64,000 nucleotides of DNA from Streptomyces sp. NBC_00306. Its GTDB lineage: Bacteria; Actinomycetota; Actinomycetes; Streptomycetales; Streptomycetaceae. The position numbers were made by a program, and so were the translations under genes. Positions within the stretch are counted from its first letter, which is position 1. The number at the start of each line of letters is the position of its first letter. The notes beneath the pieces were generated by a model. It made no database searches. It was not told the origin of the DNA and worked only from the letters and a program-made list of their open reading frames with translations. Shown here in pieces: positions 18,191 through 27,054 of this stretch. The stretch spans positions 5,704,001 through 5,768,000 of the forward strand of contig NZ_CP108032.1 of assembly GCF_036169555.1 (NCBI RefSeq). The letters run 5' to 3'.

Positions 18191-18196
18191 TAGCGT
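18191..18196 (+). promoter_or_regulatory. candidate -10 box of a leaderless promoter
   Basis: TAGCGT ends eight bases before the ATG at 18204 and no Shine-Dalgarno intervenes, so leaderless transcription is likely. Confidence 0.45.
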
Positions 18197-18203
18197 GCGC
18201 CCC

Positions 18204-18815
18204 ATGAACCCCACCGAAACCGACAAGACCACCGACAAGACGACGCAGCCGGCGGCGGCCGGTACCGGCGCTGTCGACACGAAGGCCGAGGACACGGCCG
18301 TCGCGGCCCCCGGGACGTCGGGGAAGACCGCAGGTACGACCGCGGAGACCGTGGGGGACGAGCACGACACCGCGGTCTTGGACGACATCGACGACGAGCG
18401 GCCGGATGCGGACGACGACGGACCGACGCCGCGTGCGTCCTCCGGCCTCGTCGCGTCCGCCGGAGCCGTCTTCGCGGCGGGACTGGGCGTCGTCGGCCTC
18501 AGCGGCAGCTGGATCGGCCGGGTCGCCGCCGAGCGGCAGACCCTGATCGGCCAGATCAAGACGTCCCAGGGCGGCTCCCCGGCCGACCAGATCTCCGCGA
18601 TCTACGGCGACGCCTGGCACACCACCGCCCTCAGCAACGGCGTCTTCGCGCTGCTCGCGCTGATCATCGGGCTCGTCGTCCTCACCCGGCCCCGGAAGTC
18701 CGGCTGGGTACCCGCCGTCGCCGTGGCCGGAGCCGCACTCGGCGCCCTCGGACTGATCGTGTCCATCGGCATGTACTTCGACATCATCCTGGCCCTGCCC
18801 AGCGCCGGGTCCTGA
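18204..18815 (+). CDS. membrane protein with acidic Thr-rich disordered N-terminus
   Basis: A 203-residue protein in two halves. Residues 1-80 are low complexity, rich in Thr, Asp, Ala and Glu, and almost certainly unstructured. Residues 85-200 contain about four membrane segments (SGLVASAGAVFAAGLGVVGL, GVFALLALIIGLVVL, GWVPAVAVAGAALGALGL and a final hydrophobic run), with a loop carrying QTLIGQIKTSQ. No family is recognised. The start at 18204 fits a -10 box at 18191; a GTG at 18195 is possible but less likely. A hairpin follows the stop. Confidence 0.8.
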   Translation: MNPTETDKTTDKTTQPAAAGTGAVDTKAEDTAVAAPGTSGKTAGTTAETVGDEHDTAVLDDIDDERPDADDDGPTPRASSGLVASAGAVFAAGLGVVGLSGSWIGRVAAERQTLIGQIKTSQGGSPADQISAIYGDAWHTTALSNGVFALLALIIGLVVLTRPRKSGWVPAVAVAGAALGALGLIVSIGMYFDIILALPSAGS

Positions 18816-18841
18816 GCCCAGGGCAGCCACCCCGGGGCACC

Positions 18842-18864
18842 GGGCACCGGTAAATCCGGTGCCC
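18842..18864 (+). terminator. terminator hairpin after the membrane protein
   Basis: A perfect 9-bp stem (GGGCACCGG with CCGGTGCCC) closed by TAAAT, 27 bases after the stop codon at 18815. Confidence 0.7.
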
Positions 18865-18894
18865 CGAACCCCTGCCGGGTGTTCCCCTGTGCGG

Positions 18895-19698
18895 ATGGAC
18901 CATGAGGAAGCACTCCGGCTGTTCGACCGCAGGCTCCGTCGGCGCACCGGCGCCGACGGGCCACAGGCCCGGCTGCGGCGGGCCGGCGACGTGATCCGGG
19001 AGAGCGGCTCCGACGACGACTGGCACGGCGTCGTCTGGTCGGGTCTCGACGCCGCCACCGCCGACGCGGCCATCGCCGCACAGATCGCGTACTTCACCGC
19101 GCTCGGACGCGACTTCGAGTGGAAGCTGTACGCCTACGACCGGCCCGGCGACCTCGGTGCCCGGCTGCGGGCCGCGGGCTTCACGCCCGAGCCCGAGGAG
19201 ACGCTGATGGTCGCCGAGACCGCCGCTCTTCCGGCCCCCACCACGCTCCCCGACGGCATCCGGCTCGTGGAGGTCACCGACCCCGCGGGTGTGGAGCTGA
19301 TGGCCGAGGTGCACGAGCAGGCCTTCGGCACCAGTGCGGCGAAACTGCGCGACCAGCTCCTCGCACAGCTCTCGCGGACACCCGACACCGTCCTGATGAC
19401 CCTGGCCATGGCCGGTGACGTGCCGGTCTGCGCGGCCCGGATGGAACTGCACCCCGGCACCGGGTTCGCGAGCCTGTGGGGCGGCGGCACCCTCGAGGCC
19501 TGGCGGGGCCGCGGCATCTACCGTGCGCTGGTCGCCCACCGCGCCCGCCTCGCCGCGGCGAAGGGCTACCGCTACCTCCAGGTCGATGCCTCGGACCAGA
19601 GCCGCCCCATTCTTGAGCGGCTCGGATTCGCCGTCCTCACCACCACGACGCCCTACCTCTACGAGCAGCGCGTCCACCCGTCGCGACCGGCCGTCTGA
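18895..19698 (+). CDS. GNAT acetyltransferase, two-domain form
   Basis: A 267-residue protein. The C-terminal half is a clear GNAT domain: ASLWGGGTLEAWRGRGIYRAL contains the R-G-x-G-I acetyl-CoA loop, followed by GYRYLQVDASDQSRPILERLGF. The N-terminal 120 residues resemble a degenerate second GNAT fold (YFTALGRDFEWKLYAYDRPGDL), as in several actinomycete acetyltransferases. The substrate is unknown. ATG 18895 is the first plausible start after the terminator of the preceding gene. Confidence 0.87.
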   Translation: MDHEEALRLFDRRLRRRTGADGPQARLRRAGDVIRESGSDDDWHGVVWSGLDAATADAAIAAQIAYFTALGRDFEWKLYAYDRPGDLGARLRAAGFTPEPEETLMVAETAALPAPTTLPDGIRLVEVTDPAGVELMAEVHEQAFGTSAAKLRDQLLAQLSRTPDTVLMTLAMAGDVPVCAARMELHPGTGFASLWGGGTLEAWRGRGIYRALVAHRARLAAAKGYRYLQVDASDQSRPILERLGFAVLTTTTPYLYEQRVHPSRPAV

Positions 19699-19895
19699 GG
19701 CCCCTCGCAGCGCGCCCTGAGGCGGTACGCGAGCGGGCCTTAGGCCTTACCCGACGGCCGTACGGCCCGTCTAAGGCCCCCGCCCCGGCGAAGATGCGGC
19801 ACTCTCCCGATGTGAGCGACCCCCCTGGGGGACGAGATTGGTGGCACGGCGGAAAGCCGGCAGGACCACCGAAGAATCCGACCAGGGAGTACGAG

Positions 19896-20066
19896 ATGTT
19901 CGAGTACGAGATCGCATCGATCCGCCGGGCCGAGCTCATCCGGGAGGCCGAGACCGAGCGCCTGGTGCGCCAGGTGCGACTGGCCCGCCGTGCCGCGAGG
20001 CGGTCGGCCAAGGACGGGGAGGGGCCGGTGAGCCGGCTCAGGGAACACTTCGTCCGGGCCGCCTGA
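19896..20066 (+). CDS. small charged helical protein upstream of the LuxR regulator
   Basis: A 56-residue protein, highly charged (many Arg and Glu) and predicted to be a single long helix: SIRRAELIREAETERLVRQV followed by basic repeats. There is no signal or membrane segment. ATG 19896 has AGGGAG upstream at normal spacing. Its place just ahead of the LAL-type regulator suggests co-transcription, but a role is unknown. Confidence 0.7.
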   Translation: MFEYEIASIRRAELIREAETERLVRQVRLARRAARRSAKDGEGPVSRLREHFVRAA

Positions 20067-20182
20067 ACCGGCCGGGCCGTCCGACCGTGACCGTCGTACC
20101 GATCAGGGCCGAGGGCAGGGCCGCAGACAGGGATCCCGCCGCGTTGTCGGAGCCCTGTGCGATGCTCGGCACCGTGGAGACC

Positions 20183-23100
20183 ATGTCCGTGAGTCCGGTG
20201 TTCGTGGGGCGTGCGGGGGAGTTGTCGGTGCTCACCGACGCGCTCGCCCGCGCGGCCGGCGGCGGTGCCTCGGGGAGCCCCGCGGGCGAGCCGCAGGCTT
20301 TGCTCGTCGGCGGTGAGGCCGGGGTGGGCAAGACCCGTCTCGTCGAGGAAGTGCTCGCCGAGGCGTGCCGTCGCGACGCCGTCGTGGCGGTCGGGGGATG
20401 CGTCGAGATCGGCGCGGACGGGCTGCCGTTCGCGCCGTTCTCGACGGCGCTGCGCGCCCTGCACCGGCAGCTGCCCGAGGAGCTGGCCGCCGCGGCCGCG
20501 GGCCAGGAGCACGAACTGGCGCGGCTGCTCCCCGAATTGGGGGAGCGTCACGAGCGGAGCCGGCACGACGAGGAGGGCATGGCGCGTCTCTTCGAGCTGA
20601 CCGCCCGGCTGCTGGAGCGGATCGCCGCGGACCGCACGGTCGTCCTGGTGCTGGAGGACATGCACTGGGCCGACGCGTCGACCCGTCATCTGCTCGCTTA
20701 TCTCTTCCGCACGCTGCGGCGCGGCCGGCTGGTCGTGATCGCGACCTATCGCTCCGACGATGTGCACCGCCGCCATCCGCTGCGGCCCTTCCTCGCCGAG
20801 CTCGACCGTATGCGGACCGTGCAGCGCGTCGAGCTGACCCGGTTCAACCGCGGTGAGGTGCACCGCCAGCTCGCCGGAATCCTTGCTGCGGAACCCGAAC
20901 CGGCCATGGTGGACCGGGTGTTCGAGCGCTCCGACGGCAACGCGTTCTTCGTCGAGGAACTGGCGCGCAGCATGGCCGACCGCTGCCCGAGTCTGCCCGA
21001 CTCGCTGCGGGACATCCTGCTCGTGCGCATCGAAGCGCTGCCCGAGGACGCCCAGCGGGTCGCGCGCATCGTCGCCGAGGGCGGCTCGACCGTGGAGTAC
21101 GGGCTGCTGTTCGCCGTCGCCAGGCTCTCCGAGGACGACCTGATCGAGGCCCTGCGAGCCGCCGTCGGTGCCAACATCCTGCTGGCCACACCGGACGGCG
21201 ACGGCTACCGCTTCCGGCACTCCCTGGCCCGCGAGGCCGTCAGCGACGACCTGCTGCCCGGCGAGCGCTCCCGGCTCAACCGGCGCTACGCCGAGGCGCT
21301 GGAGGCCGATCCCACGCTCGTACGCGACGAGGAGCGCGTCATGCGGCTGGCCAGCTACTGGTACCACGCGCACGACGCCGCCAAGGCCCTACCCGCGGTG
21401 CTCGCCGCCTCGGTCGAGGCCCGCCGCCGCCATGCCTACTCCGAGCAACTGCGGCTGCTGGAGCGGGCGATGGAGCTGTGGGACAGCGCCCCCGCCGATG
21501 TACGGGCGGCGCTGCGGCCCCTGGACTACGCGGAGGCCTACCCTCCGTGCGGCGGCGACCCGCAGACCACACCACTGCGCTTCCTCGATCTGATGGCGGA
21601 GGCCGCGGTCGCCGGGCGCCTGTGCGGCGAACGCGAGCGAGCCCTGAAGATCACCAAACGGGGGCAGCGGCTCGCGGAGGCCGATGACGACCCCCTGCGC
21701 GGCGCCTGGTTCTCCCTCCAGCGCTCCCTGCTGGTCTCCTCGCTGGGCCGCGGCGACGGCTGGGCCGAACTCGCCGACGCCCAGGAACTGGTGCGCGGAC
21801 TGCCGCCGTCCCCGGTGCACGCGGAGGTGCTCGCCGAGGCGGCCAGTTGGGGCATGGTGCACGCCCCCGGCCCGGGGAGTCTGGCGACCGCCGAGCGCGC
21901 CGTCGAGTACGCCCGCATGGTCGGCGAGGAGGACAACGAACTCCGGGCCCGTCTGACGCACGGCAGTCTGCTGGTCGACGCCGGTCATGTCGACGAGGGG
22001 CTGGCGGAGATGTACCTCGTCAAGGAGCGTGCCGTGCGTCTCGATCTGCCCTCGCTCATCGGCCGCACCCATGTGAACCTCCCGTCCGTACTGGAGGGCA
22101 TCGGCCGCTCGGCGGAGGCGGTGGACGTGCTCACCGAAGGCGTCACGCTCTCCCGCAAGTACGGTCTGTGCGACACCGAGGCGTGGATGCTCGGCAACCT
22201 GGCCGAGTCGTACCAGTCGCTCGGCCGCTGGGACGAGACGCTGGAGGCTGCGGAACGGGCCCTGCGGATCGGGCTCAGCCCCAAACCCCGGGGCTACGCG
22301 GCCACCCGGCTCGCGACCCTGGCCCTGGCCCGCGGTGACACGGGGAGGGCCACGGAGCATCTGGAGGCGGCGCGCGCCCACTTCGGGCCGCACGACCCCA
22401 TGCCGCAGAGCTCACTCCCGCTGGACGTGATCGCACTGGGCATCGCGGCGGCGCAGGGACGGGTCACGGAGGCGCGGACGGAGTTCGAGCGGGCGGCAAA
22501 GGCCGGCTTCCCGCCGGGCACCCAGAGGTATGCCTGGCCTCTGCTGCGCGCGGCGGCCACGCTGGAGGCCGACACCCGTGGCCTGCCCGCGGCGGCACCG
22601 GGCCGCGCCGAGGCCCTGGACCGCATCCGCAAGGCGGCCCGCACCCTGGTCACCGCCGTCCCCGTCTGGACGGCCCACGAGCGGTGGGTACGGGCCGAAC
22701 TGCTGCGCGCGGGCGGCCAGGACACGGCCGCCGACTGGGAAGAGGCCGGCGTCGCCTTCGAGGCCGTGGACTTCCCCTACGACCTGGCACAGGTCCGCGT
22801 GCGCTGGGCGGAGTCCCTGCTGCCCTCGGACCGCACCCGCGCGGCGACACTGCTGCGCGAGGCTGCGGAGACGGCGCGGGGGCTGTGCGCCCGTCAGCTC
22901 TCCGAGGACATCGCGCTGCTCGCCCAGCGTGCCCGGATCTCCCTGGCCGACGCCCCGCCCACCGCCCCGGCCGCGACTCCGGCCGCCCCTGGCCCGGTGT
23001 TCGGTCTGACCCGCCGCGAGGAGGACGTCCTGCGGCTCGTGGCGGCGGGACGGAGCAATCGCCAGATCGCGGAGGAGCTCTATATCTCGCCGAAGACGGC

Positions 23101-23224
23101 GAGCGTGCACGTCTCCAACATCCTGGCCAAGCTGGGCGTCTCGGGCCGCGGCGAGGCGGCGGCGCTGGCACACCGCCTGCGCCTGTTCCCGACGCCGGAC
23201 GAGGACCAACCGGCCTCGGCCTGA
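20183..23224 (+). CDS. LAL-type LuxR regulator with AAA ATPase domain
   Basis: A protein of about 1013 residues of the large ATP-binding LuxR family. It starts with FVGRAGEL, carries Walker A GGEAGVGKT at residues 43-51 and Walker B VVLVLEDMHWAD, a long TPR-like helical middle, and a C-terminal LuxR helix-turn-helix (LTRREEDVLRLVAAGRSNRQ, then SPKTASVHVSNILAKLG) at about 938-1003. Such proteins bind DNA as transcription activators, with ATP and an inducer sensed by the central part. ATG 20183 has GGAG upstream; ATG 20162 is an alternative. Neither neighbouring gene reveals its target. Confidence 0.92.
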   Translation: MSVSPVFVGRAGELSVLTDALARAAGGGASGSPAGEPQALLVGGEAGVGKTRLVEEVLAEACRRDAVVAVGGCVEIGADGLPFAPFSTALRALHRQLPEELAAAAAGQEHELARLLPELGERHERSRHDEEGMARLFELTARLLERIAADRTVVLVLEDMHWADASTRHLLAYLFRTLRRGRLVVIATYRSDDVHRRHPLRPFLAELDRMRTVQRVELTRFNRGEVHRQLAGILAAEPEPAMVDRVFERSDGNAFFVEELARSMADRCPSLPDSLRDILLVRIEALPEDAQRVARIVAEGGSTVEYGLLFAVARLSEDDLIEALRAAVGANILLATPDGDGYRFRHSLAREAVSDDLLPGERSRLNRRYAEALEADPTLVRDEERVMRLASYWYHAHDAAKALPAVLAASVEARRRHAYSEQLRLLERAMELWDSAPADVRAALRPLDYAEAYPPCGGDPQTTPLRFLDLMAEAAVAGRLCGERERALKITKRGQRLAEADDDPLRGAWFSLQRSLLVSSLGRGDGWAELADAQELVRGLPPSPVHAEVLAEAASWGMVHAPGPGSLATAERAVEYARMVGEEDNELRARLTHGSLLVDAGHVDEGLAEMYLVKERAVRLDLPSLIGRTHVNLPSVLEGIGRSAEAVDVLTEGVTLSRKYGLCDTEAWMLGNLAESYQSLGRWDETLEAAERALRIGLSPKPRGYAATRLATLALARGDTGRATEHLEAARAHFGPHDPMPQSSLPLDVIALGIAAAQGRVTEARTEFERAAKAGFPPGTQRYAWPLLRAAATLEADTRGLPAAAPGRAEALDRIRKAARTLVTAVPVWTAHERWVRAELLRAGGQDTAADWEEAGVAFEAVDFPYDLAQVRVRWAESLLPSDRTRAATLLREAAETARGLCARQLSEDIALLAQRARISLADAPPTAPAATPAAPGPVFGLTRREEDVLRLVAAGRSNRQIAEELYISPKTASVHVSNILAKLGVSGRGEAAALAHRLRLFPTPDEDQPASA

Positions 23225-23342
23225 GCGGGCCGTGGCGCTCGGCCTGAACGGGCCGTAGGGCTCGGCCTGAACGGGCCGTAGGGCTCGGCCTGAACGGTCA
23301 AGGCTCGGCCTGAACGGCAAGGCTCGGCTTGCACGGGGCGGG
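23218..23342 (+). repeat. 23-base tandem repeats overlapping the regulator stop codon
   Basis: Units begin at 23218, 23241, 23264, 23287, 23307 and 23326. The first three are 23 bases and nearly identical, the next two are shortened to 20 and 19, and the last decays. The regulator's TGA lies inside unit 1 (cctgagcggg), matched by cctgaacggg in later copies. The array fills the gap to a convergent gene. Confidence 0.9.
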
Positions 23343-23426
23343 CCGTCGAGGCGCCCGGCGGCCGCCCGGGGGTGCCCGCGCCCGGGGCGGGTGGTGGGGC
23401 GCCCCCAGGACGCCGCTACGTGGCGC

Positions 23427-24590
23427 CTATGTGACGTCCACCTTGAGGATCTTGTCGTCGCCCGCCGCGGGCGTGCCCCTGTTGTCCGTCTCGCTCGTCA
23501 CCAGCCAGAGATCGGAGCCGCCCACCGCGAGCACGGTGCGCAGCCGGCCGTGTTCCTCCTCCAGGAACGACTGCGGGTCCGCCGAGGCTTTGGTGCCCGC
23601 CAGCGGGATCCGCCAGAGCCGCTCGCCCCGCAGCCCCGCCATCCAGATCGAGCCCCGCGCGTACGCGATACCGCTCGGGGACGCCTCGGACGTCTTCCAG
23701 ACCGCCACCGGCTGCACGAAGCCGGACCCGCCGCCCTTGCCCTCGACCTCCGGCCAGCCGTAGTTCTTTCCCGGCTCGATCAGATTCAGCTCGTCCCAGG
23801 TGTTCTGCCCGAACTCCGATGCCCACAGCCGCTTCTCGGAGTCCCAGGCCAGCCCTTGCACATTGCGGTGCCCCCACGAGTAGACGACCGAGTCGGCGTC
23901 CGGATTGCCGTGCACCGGCTGCCCGTCCGGGGTCATCCGCAGGATCTTGCCGCCCAGCGACTTCTTGTCCTGCGCGAGCCCCGTCTCACCCGTCTCGCCC
24001 GTGCCCGCGTAGAGCATCTTGTCGGGGCCGAACGCGATCCGTCCGCCGTTGTGGATGGAGCCCTTGGGAATGTCGCGCAGCACCGTGTCCGGGGCCCCGA
24101 GCTGCTGGCCGGGCGGCTTCCGCTCGTCGTACAGCATGCGGGCGATGCGGTTGTCCGACGCGGTGGTGAAGTACGCGTACACCTGGTGGTCGGAGGCGAA
24201 GCTCGGGGAGACGGCGAGGCCCAGCAGCCCGCCCTCGCCCTCCGGGGAGACACCCGGCACCGAGCCGATCTCCGTCTGCTTCCCGGTCTCCACGTCGACG
24301 CGGGTGACCGTCCCCTCGTCGCGCGAGCCCACCAGCAGGTCGCCGTCCGCCAGCGCGGCCACGCCCCAGGGGGACTTGAGGTTCTCGGTGAGCGTGGACA
24401 CCACCTTCGCCGAGCCCTTCGCCGGAGGCGCGGAGGGACTCGCCGCACCGCCGGACGCGGACCCGGTCGGGGCCGGTTTCGCGGTCGCCCCCGACCGGTC
24501 GCCCGGGGGCGTGCCGTCATCGGACGAGCACCCGGCGGTGAACACCAGGAGGGCAGCGGCCAGCACGGCCGTCACTGCGGGACGTGGCAC
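23427..24590 (-). CDS. PQQ-dependent glucose/sorbosone dehydrogenase-type lipoprotein
   Basis: A 387-residue lipoprotein. The signal peptide ends in the lipobox FTAGCSS, followed by a Thr/Ser/Pro linker and a six-bladed beta-propeller of the soluble glucose dehydrogenase family: ENLKSPWGVAALADGDLLVG, EGGLLGLAVSP, SIHNGGRIAFGPDKMLY, GHRNVQGLAWD, EFGQNTWDELN and GKNYGWP. Such proteins oxidise aldose sugars with PQQ at the outer face of the membrane, although cofactor use varies. The GTG start at 24590 has AAAGGA upstream. No PQQ synthesis genes are present in this window. Confidence 0.9.
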   Translation of the reverse strand: MPRPAVTAVLAAALLVFTAGCSSDDGTPPGDRSGATAKPAPTGSASGGAASPSAPPAKGSAKVVSTLTENLKSPWGVAALADGDLLVGSRDEGTVTRVDVETGKQTEIGSVPGVSPEGEGGLLGLAVSPSFASDHQVYAYFTTASDNRIARMLYDERKPPGQQLGAPDTVLRDIPKGSIHNGGRIAFGPDKMLYAGTGETGETGLAQDKKSLGGKILRMTPDGQPVHGNPDADSVVYSWGHRNVQGLAWDSEKRLWASEFGQNTWDELNLIEPGKNYGWPEVEGKGGGSGFVQPVAVWKTSEASPSGIAYARGSIWMAGLRGERLWRIPLAGTKASADPQSFLEEEHGRLRTVLAVGGSDLWLVTSETDNRGTPAAGDDKILKVDVT

Positions 24591-24695
24591 AGGACTGATC
24601 CTTTCGACGGCTGCGGAAGCTGCCTGACTACCCTTCCTACACCGCCCGGGCCCCCGAGGTTCCCGATCTTCCCGACCGGACCGCACGAGTTGCCG

Positions 24696-25694
24696 TCAGT
24701 CCCAAGATCCGCGTGCCGGCGGCAGTCCCGCGACCTCCGCCACGTCCCGGGCCGACAGCGCCAGCCGCACCGCGTCCGCGTTCTCCACCGCCCATCGCTC
24801 CCGCTTCGCCCCCGGAACGGCCACCACATGCCGCCCCCGGCCCAGCACCCAGGCCAGTGCCACCTGCGCGGGAGTGGTGTCCGGGCCGTGCCGCTCCGCG
24901 ATCCGCCGCAGGCCGGCGACGACGGGCTGGTTCGCCGCCATCATCTCGGCCGTGAACCGCGGATGCCGTGCCCGTACGTCGTCCGGCTCGAAGCCCTGCC
25001 CCGGCGTGAGCGTCCCGCTCAGAAACCCGTTCCCCAGCGGCATGGCCGCCAGGAAGCCCACTCCGCGCGCCTCGCACCACGGCAGCAGCCGCTCCAGCGC
25101 GTCCGGGGACCACACCGACAGTTCCGCCTGCACGGCGCTGACCGGGAAGACCTGCTGGACGCGTTCCAGCTGGCGGATCGTTCCCTCGTACAGATGCGCG
25201 CCGGAGCGCCGCGACGCACGGGCCCCGACCGCGCACAGTCCCAGCGCGCGCACCTTCCCGGCGCCCACCAGTTCCGCCATCGCTCCCCAGGTCTCCTCGA
25301 CGGGGACCTCGGGGTCGGCGCGGTGCAGTTGGTAGAGGTCGATCACATCGGTCTGGAGCCGGCGCAACGATGCATCGCAGGCCCGCTTCACATAGCCCGC
25401 ACGGCCGTTGGCGACCACGTGCTGATCACCGACGAGCAGGCCGACCTTGGTCGAGACGAACGCGTCGCGGCGGCGCTCCTTCAGCACCCGGCCGACCAGC
25501 AGTTCATTGGTGAACGGCCCGTACATGTCGGCCGTGTCCAGCAGCGTGGAGCCGGCGTCCAGCGCGGCGTGCACCGTCCGCAGCGAGCGGTCGCCGCGTT
25601 GCTGGGAGGTGCTGTACGCCCAGCTCATCGGCATACAGCCGAGTCCGACGGCACCCGTCTCGAGAGCCGCCGCACCGATTGTCCTGCGCTCCAA
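24696..25694 (-). CDS. aldo/keto reductase
   Basis: A 332-residue NADPH-dependent (beta/alpha)8 oxidoreductase. The catalytic tetrad is visible: Asp and Tyr in LDTADMYGP, Lys in STKVGL and His in YQLHRADP. The C-terminal cofactor region includes AWVLGRGRHVVAVPGAKR. The enzyme likely reduces an aldehyde or ketone; the substrate is unknown. The start appears to be TTG 25694, with GGAGGG ten bases upstream. It is divergent from the hydroxyacid dehydrogenase at 25784. Confidence 0.9.
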   Translation of the reverse strand: MERRTIGAAALETGAVGLGCMPMSWAYSTSQQRGDRSLRTVHAALDAGSTLLDTADMYGPFTNELLVGRVLKERRRDAFVSTKVGLLVGDQHVVANGRAGYVKRACDASLRRLQTDVIDLYQLHRADPEVPVEETWGAMAELVGAGKVRALGLCAVGARASRRSGAHLYEGTIRQLERVQQVFPVSAVQAELSVWSPDALERLLPWCEARGVGFLAAMPLGNGFLSGTLTPGQGFEPDDVRARHPRFTAEMMAANQPVVAGLRRIAERHGPDTTPAQVALAWVLGRGRHVVAVPGAKRERWAVENADAVRLALSARDVAEVAGLPPARGSWD

Positions 25695-25770
25695 CTGCCC
25701 GTATCCCTCCGTCGGCCGACCCCAAACTAACCAATGCGCCGGCCCGCCCTGCGCGCAGCCTCACGACCAT

Positions 25771-25776
25771 TAGCCT
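25771..25776 (+). promoter_or_regulatory. candidate -10 box of a leaderless promoter
   Basis: TAGCCT ends eight bases before ATG 25784, with no ribosome site between. Confidence 0.35.
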
Positions 25777-25783
25777 CCTGACC

Positions 25784-26734
25784 ATGACTTCAGACGTGTG
25801 GCTCCCCATTCCGGCCGGCGAGATCGACGGGCTCCCGGACCCCGCCGGGTCCGGTCTGAACTACCGTTTCTGGGACGGTGGTCCGGACTTCCCCGCCGAC
25901 CCGGCGGACTGCGTCTTCTACGCGGTGCCCTACATGAAGGGCATGGAGGTCGCGGTGCGTCCGCTGCCCGCCATGACCTCCGTACGGGTCGTGCAGACGC
26001 TCTCCGCCGGTATCGACCATGTGGAGCCGGGCGTGGGCTCGCTGCCGCCGGGTGTACGGCTGTGCAATGCCCAGGGCGTCCACGAGGCGTCGACCGCCGA
26101 GCTCACGCTCGCCCTGATCCTCGCCTCCCTGCGCGGCTTCCCCGGTTTCGTCCACGGTCAGGACAAGGAGGAATGGCGGGCGGGCTTCTATCCGGCGCTG
26201 GCCGACAAGTCGGTGCTCATCGTCGGGTACGGCTCGATCGGAGCGGCAATCGAGGACCGGCTCGTGCCATTCGAATGCGCGCGGGTGGCGCGCGTCGCGC
26301 GCTCCGCACGCGCTTCGGAGCGCGGCGAGGTGCACGCACTGACCGATCTGCCGGCCCTGCTGCCGCAAGCGGACGTGGTCATTCTGTCCACGCCCCTGAC
26401 CGAGTCGACGAAGGGCCTGGTGAACGCGGGCTTCCTCGCCGAGATGAAGGACGGCGCCCTTCTGGTCAATGTCGCGCGCGGCCCGGTCGTCGACACCGAG
26501 GCCCTCCTCGCGGAGCTCGGCAGCGGCCGGCTGACGGCCGCCCTGGACGTCACCGACCCGGAGCCGCTGCCGTCCGGGCATCCGCTGTGGCACGCTCCCG
26601 GCGTACTCATCAGCCCCCATGTCGGCGGCTCCACTTCGGCGTTCATGCCGCGTGCCAAGCGGCTGCTGGCCGGACAAGTCACCCGATTCGCGGCAGGGGA
26701 CCCCGTACGCAACGTCGTGCTCACAACTGAATGA
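25784..26734 (+). CDS. D-isomer-specific 2-hydroxyacid dehydrogenase
   Basis: A 316-residue NAD-dependent dehydrogenase. The nucleotide fold has GYGSIG in the middle. The catalytic Arg (NVARGPVVD), Glu (DPEPLP) and His (SPHVGGS) are all present. Relatives act on glyoxylate, hydroxypyruvate or phosphoglycerate-like acids; there is no ACT or ASB domain, so it is not a second SerA. The start at 25784 fits the fold boundary and the leaderless -10 box. Confidence 0.9.
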   Translation: MTSDVWLPIPAGEIDGLPDPAGSGLNYRFWDGGPDFPADPADCVFYAVPYMKGMEVAVRPLPAMTSVRVVQTLSAGIDHVEPGVGSLPPGVRLCNAQGVHEASTAELTLALILASLRGFPGFVHGQDKEEWRAGFYPALADKSVLIVGYGSIGAAIEDRLVPFECARVARVARSARASERGEVHALTDLPALLPQADVVILSTPLTESTKGLVNAGFLAEMKDGALLVNVARGPVVDTEALLAELGSGRLTAALDVTDPEPLPSGHPLWHAPGVLISPHVGGSTSAFMPRAKRLLAGQVTRFAAGDPVRNVVLTTE

Positions 26735-26943
26735 ACGAACACTCCGCCACATGCGGAAACTCTGTGAAGTCACTCGGTTGCAGCGCGTGCCGGTGACACG
26801 AGCGACGGTCACGGAGAGTAGAGGGGCTATATCCCAGAGTGACGATCCTGGTGTATCGTCCGGACTCGGGGGCTGTGCCGGGCGAGGGGCGGCGCAGTGA
26901 CGCGACCTGACTGCCGAGCAGACTTCGAGGGGGGCGACGGGCG

Positions 26944-27054
26944 ATGTACGGCCAATGGACGAACGATCCGACGCGGCAGGGCCGCCGACGACCACCCTTG
27001 CACCCTCCTCCGGGCGGCGGTGCGACGCCGGCTCCGCGAGGAGTGGCGCGGTGA
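26944..27054 (+). CDS. possible 36-residue upstream ORF coupled to the GGDEF gene
   Basis: A short frame beginning MYGQWTNDPTRQ and rich in Arg and Pro. It has a strong GAGGGGGG ribosome site nine bases before its ATG. Its TGA at 27052-27054 overlaps an in-frame GTG (27051) of the following GGDEF gene as GTGA. This overlap and the strong site suggest real translation and coupling. Alternatively it is the remnant N-terminus of the downstream protein separated by a frameshift. No function is evident. Confidence 0.45.
   Translation: MYGQWTNDPTRQGRRRPPLHPPPGGGATPAPRGVAR

Noticed and set aside
23218..23342. Possible CRISPR array or coding tandem-repeat peptide.
   Set aside because: Units are contiguous without spacers and shrink in length, and the antisense frame gives only a proline-rich repeat with no start or ribosome site.
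25784..26734. A second phosphoglycerate dehydrogenase (SerA) gene.
   Set aside because: It lacks the ASB and ACT domains found in the SerA at 33902-35494, and is only 316 residues; a general hydroxyacid dehydrogenase is the safer call.
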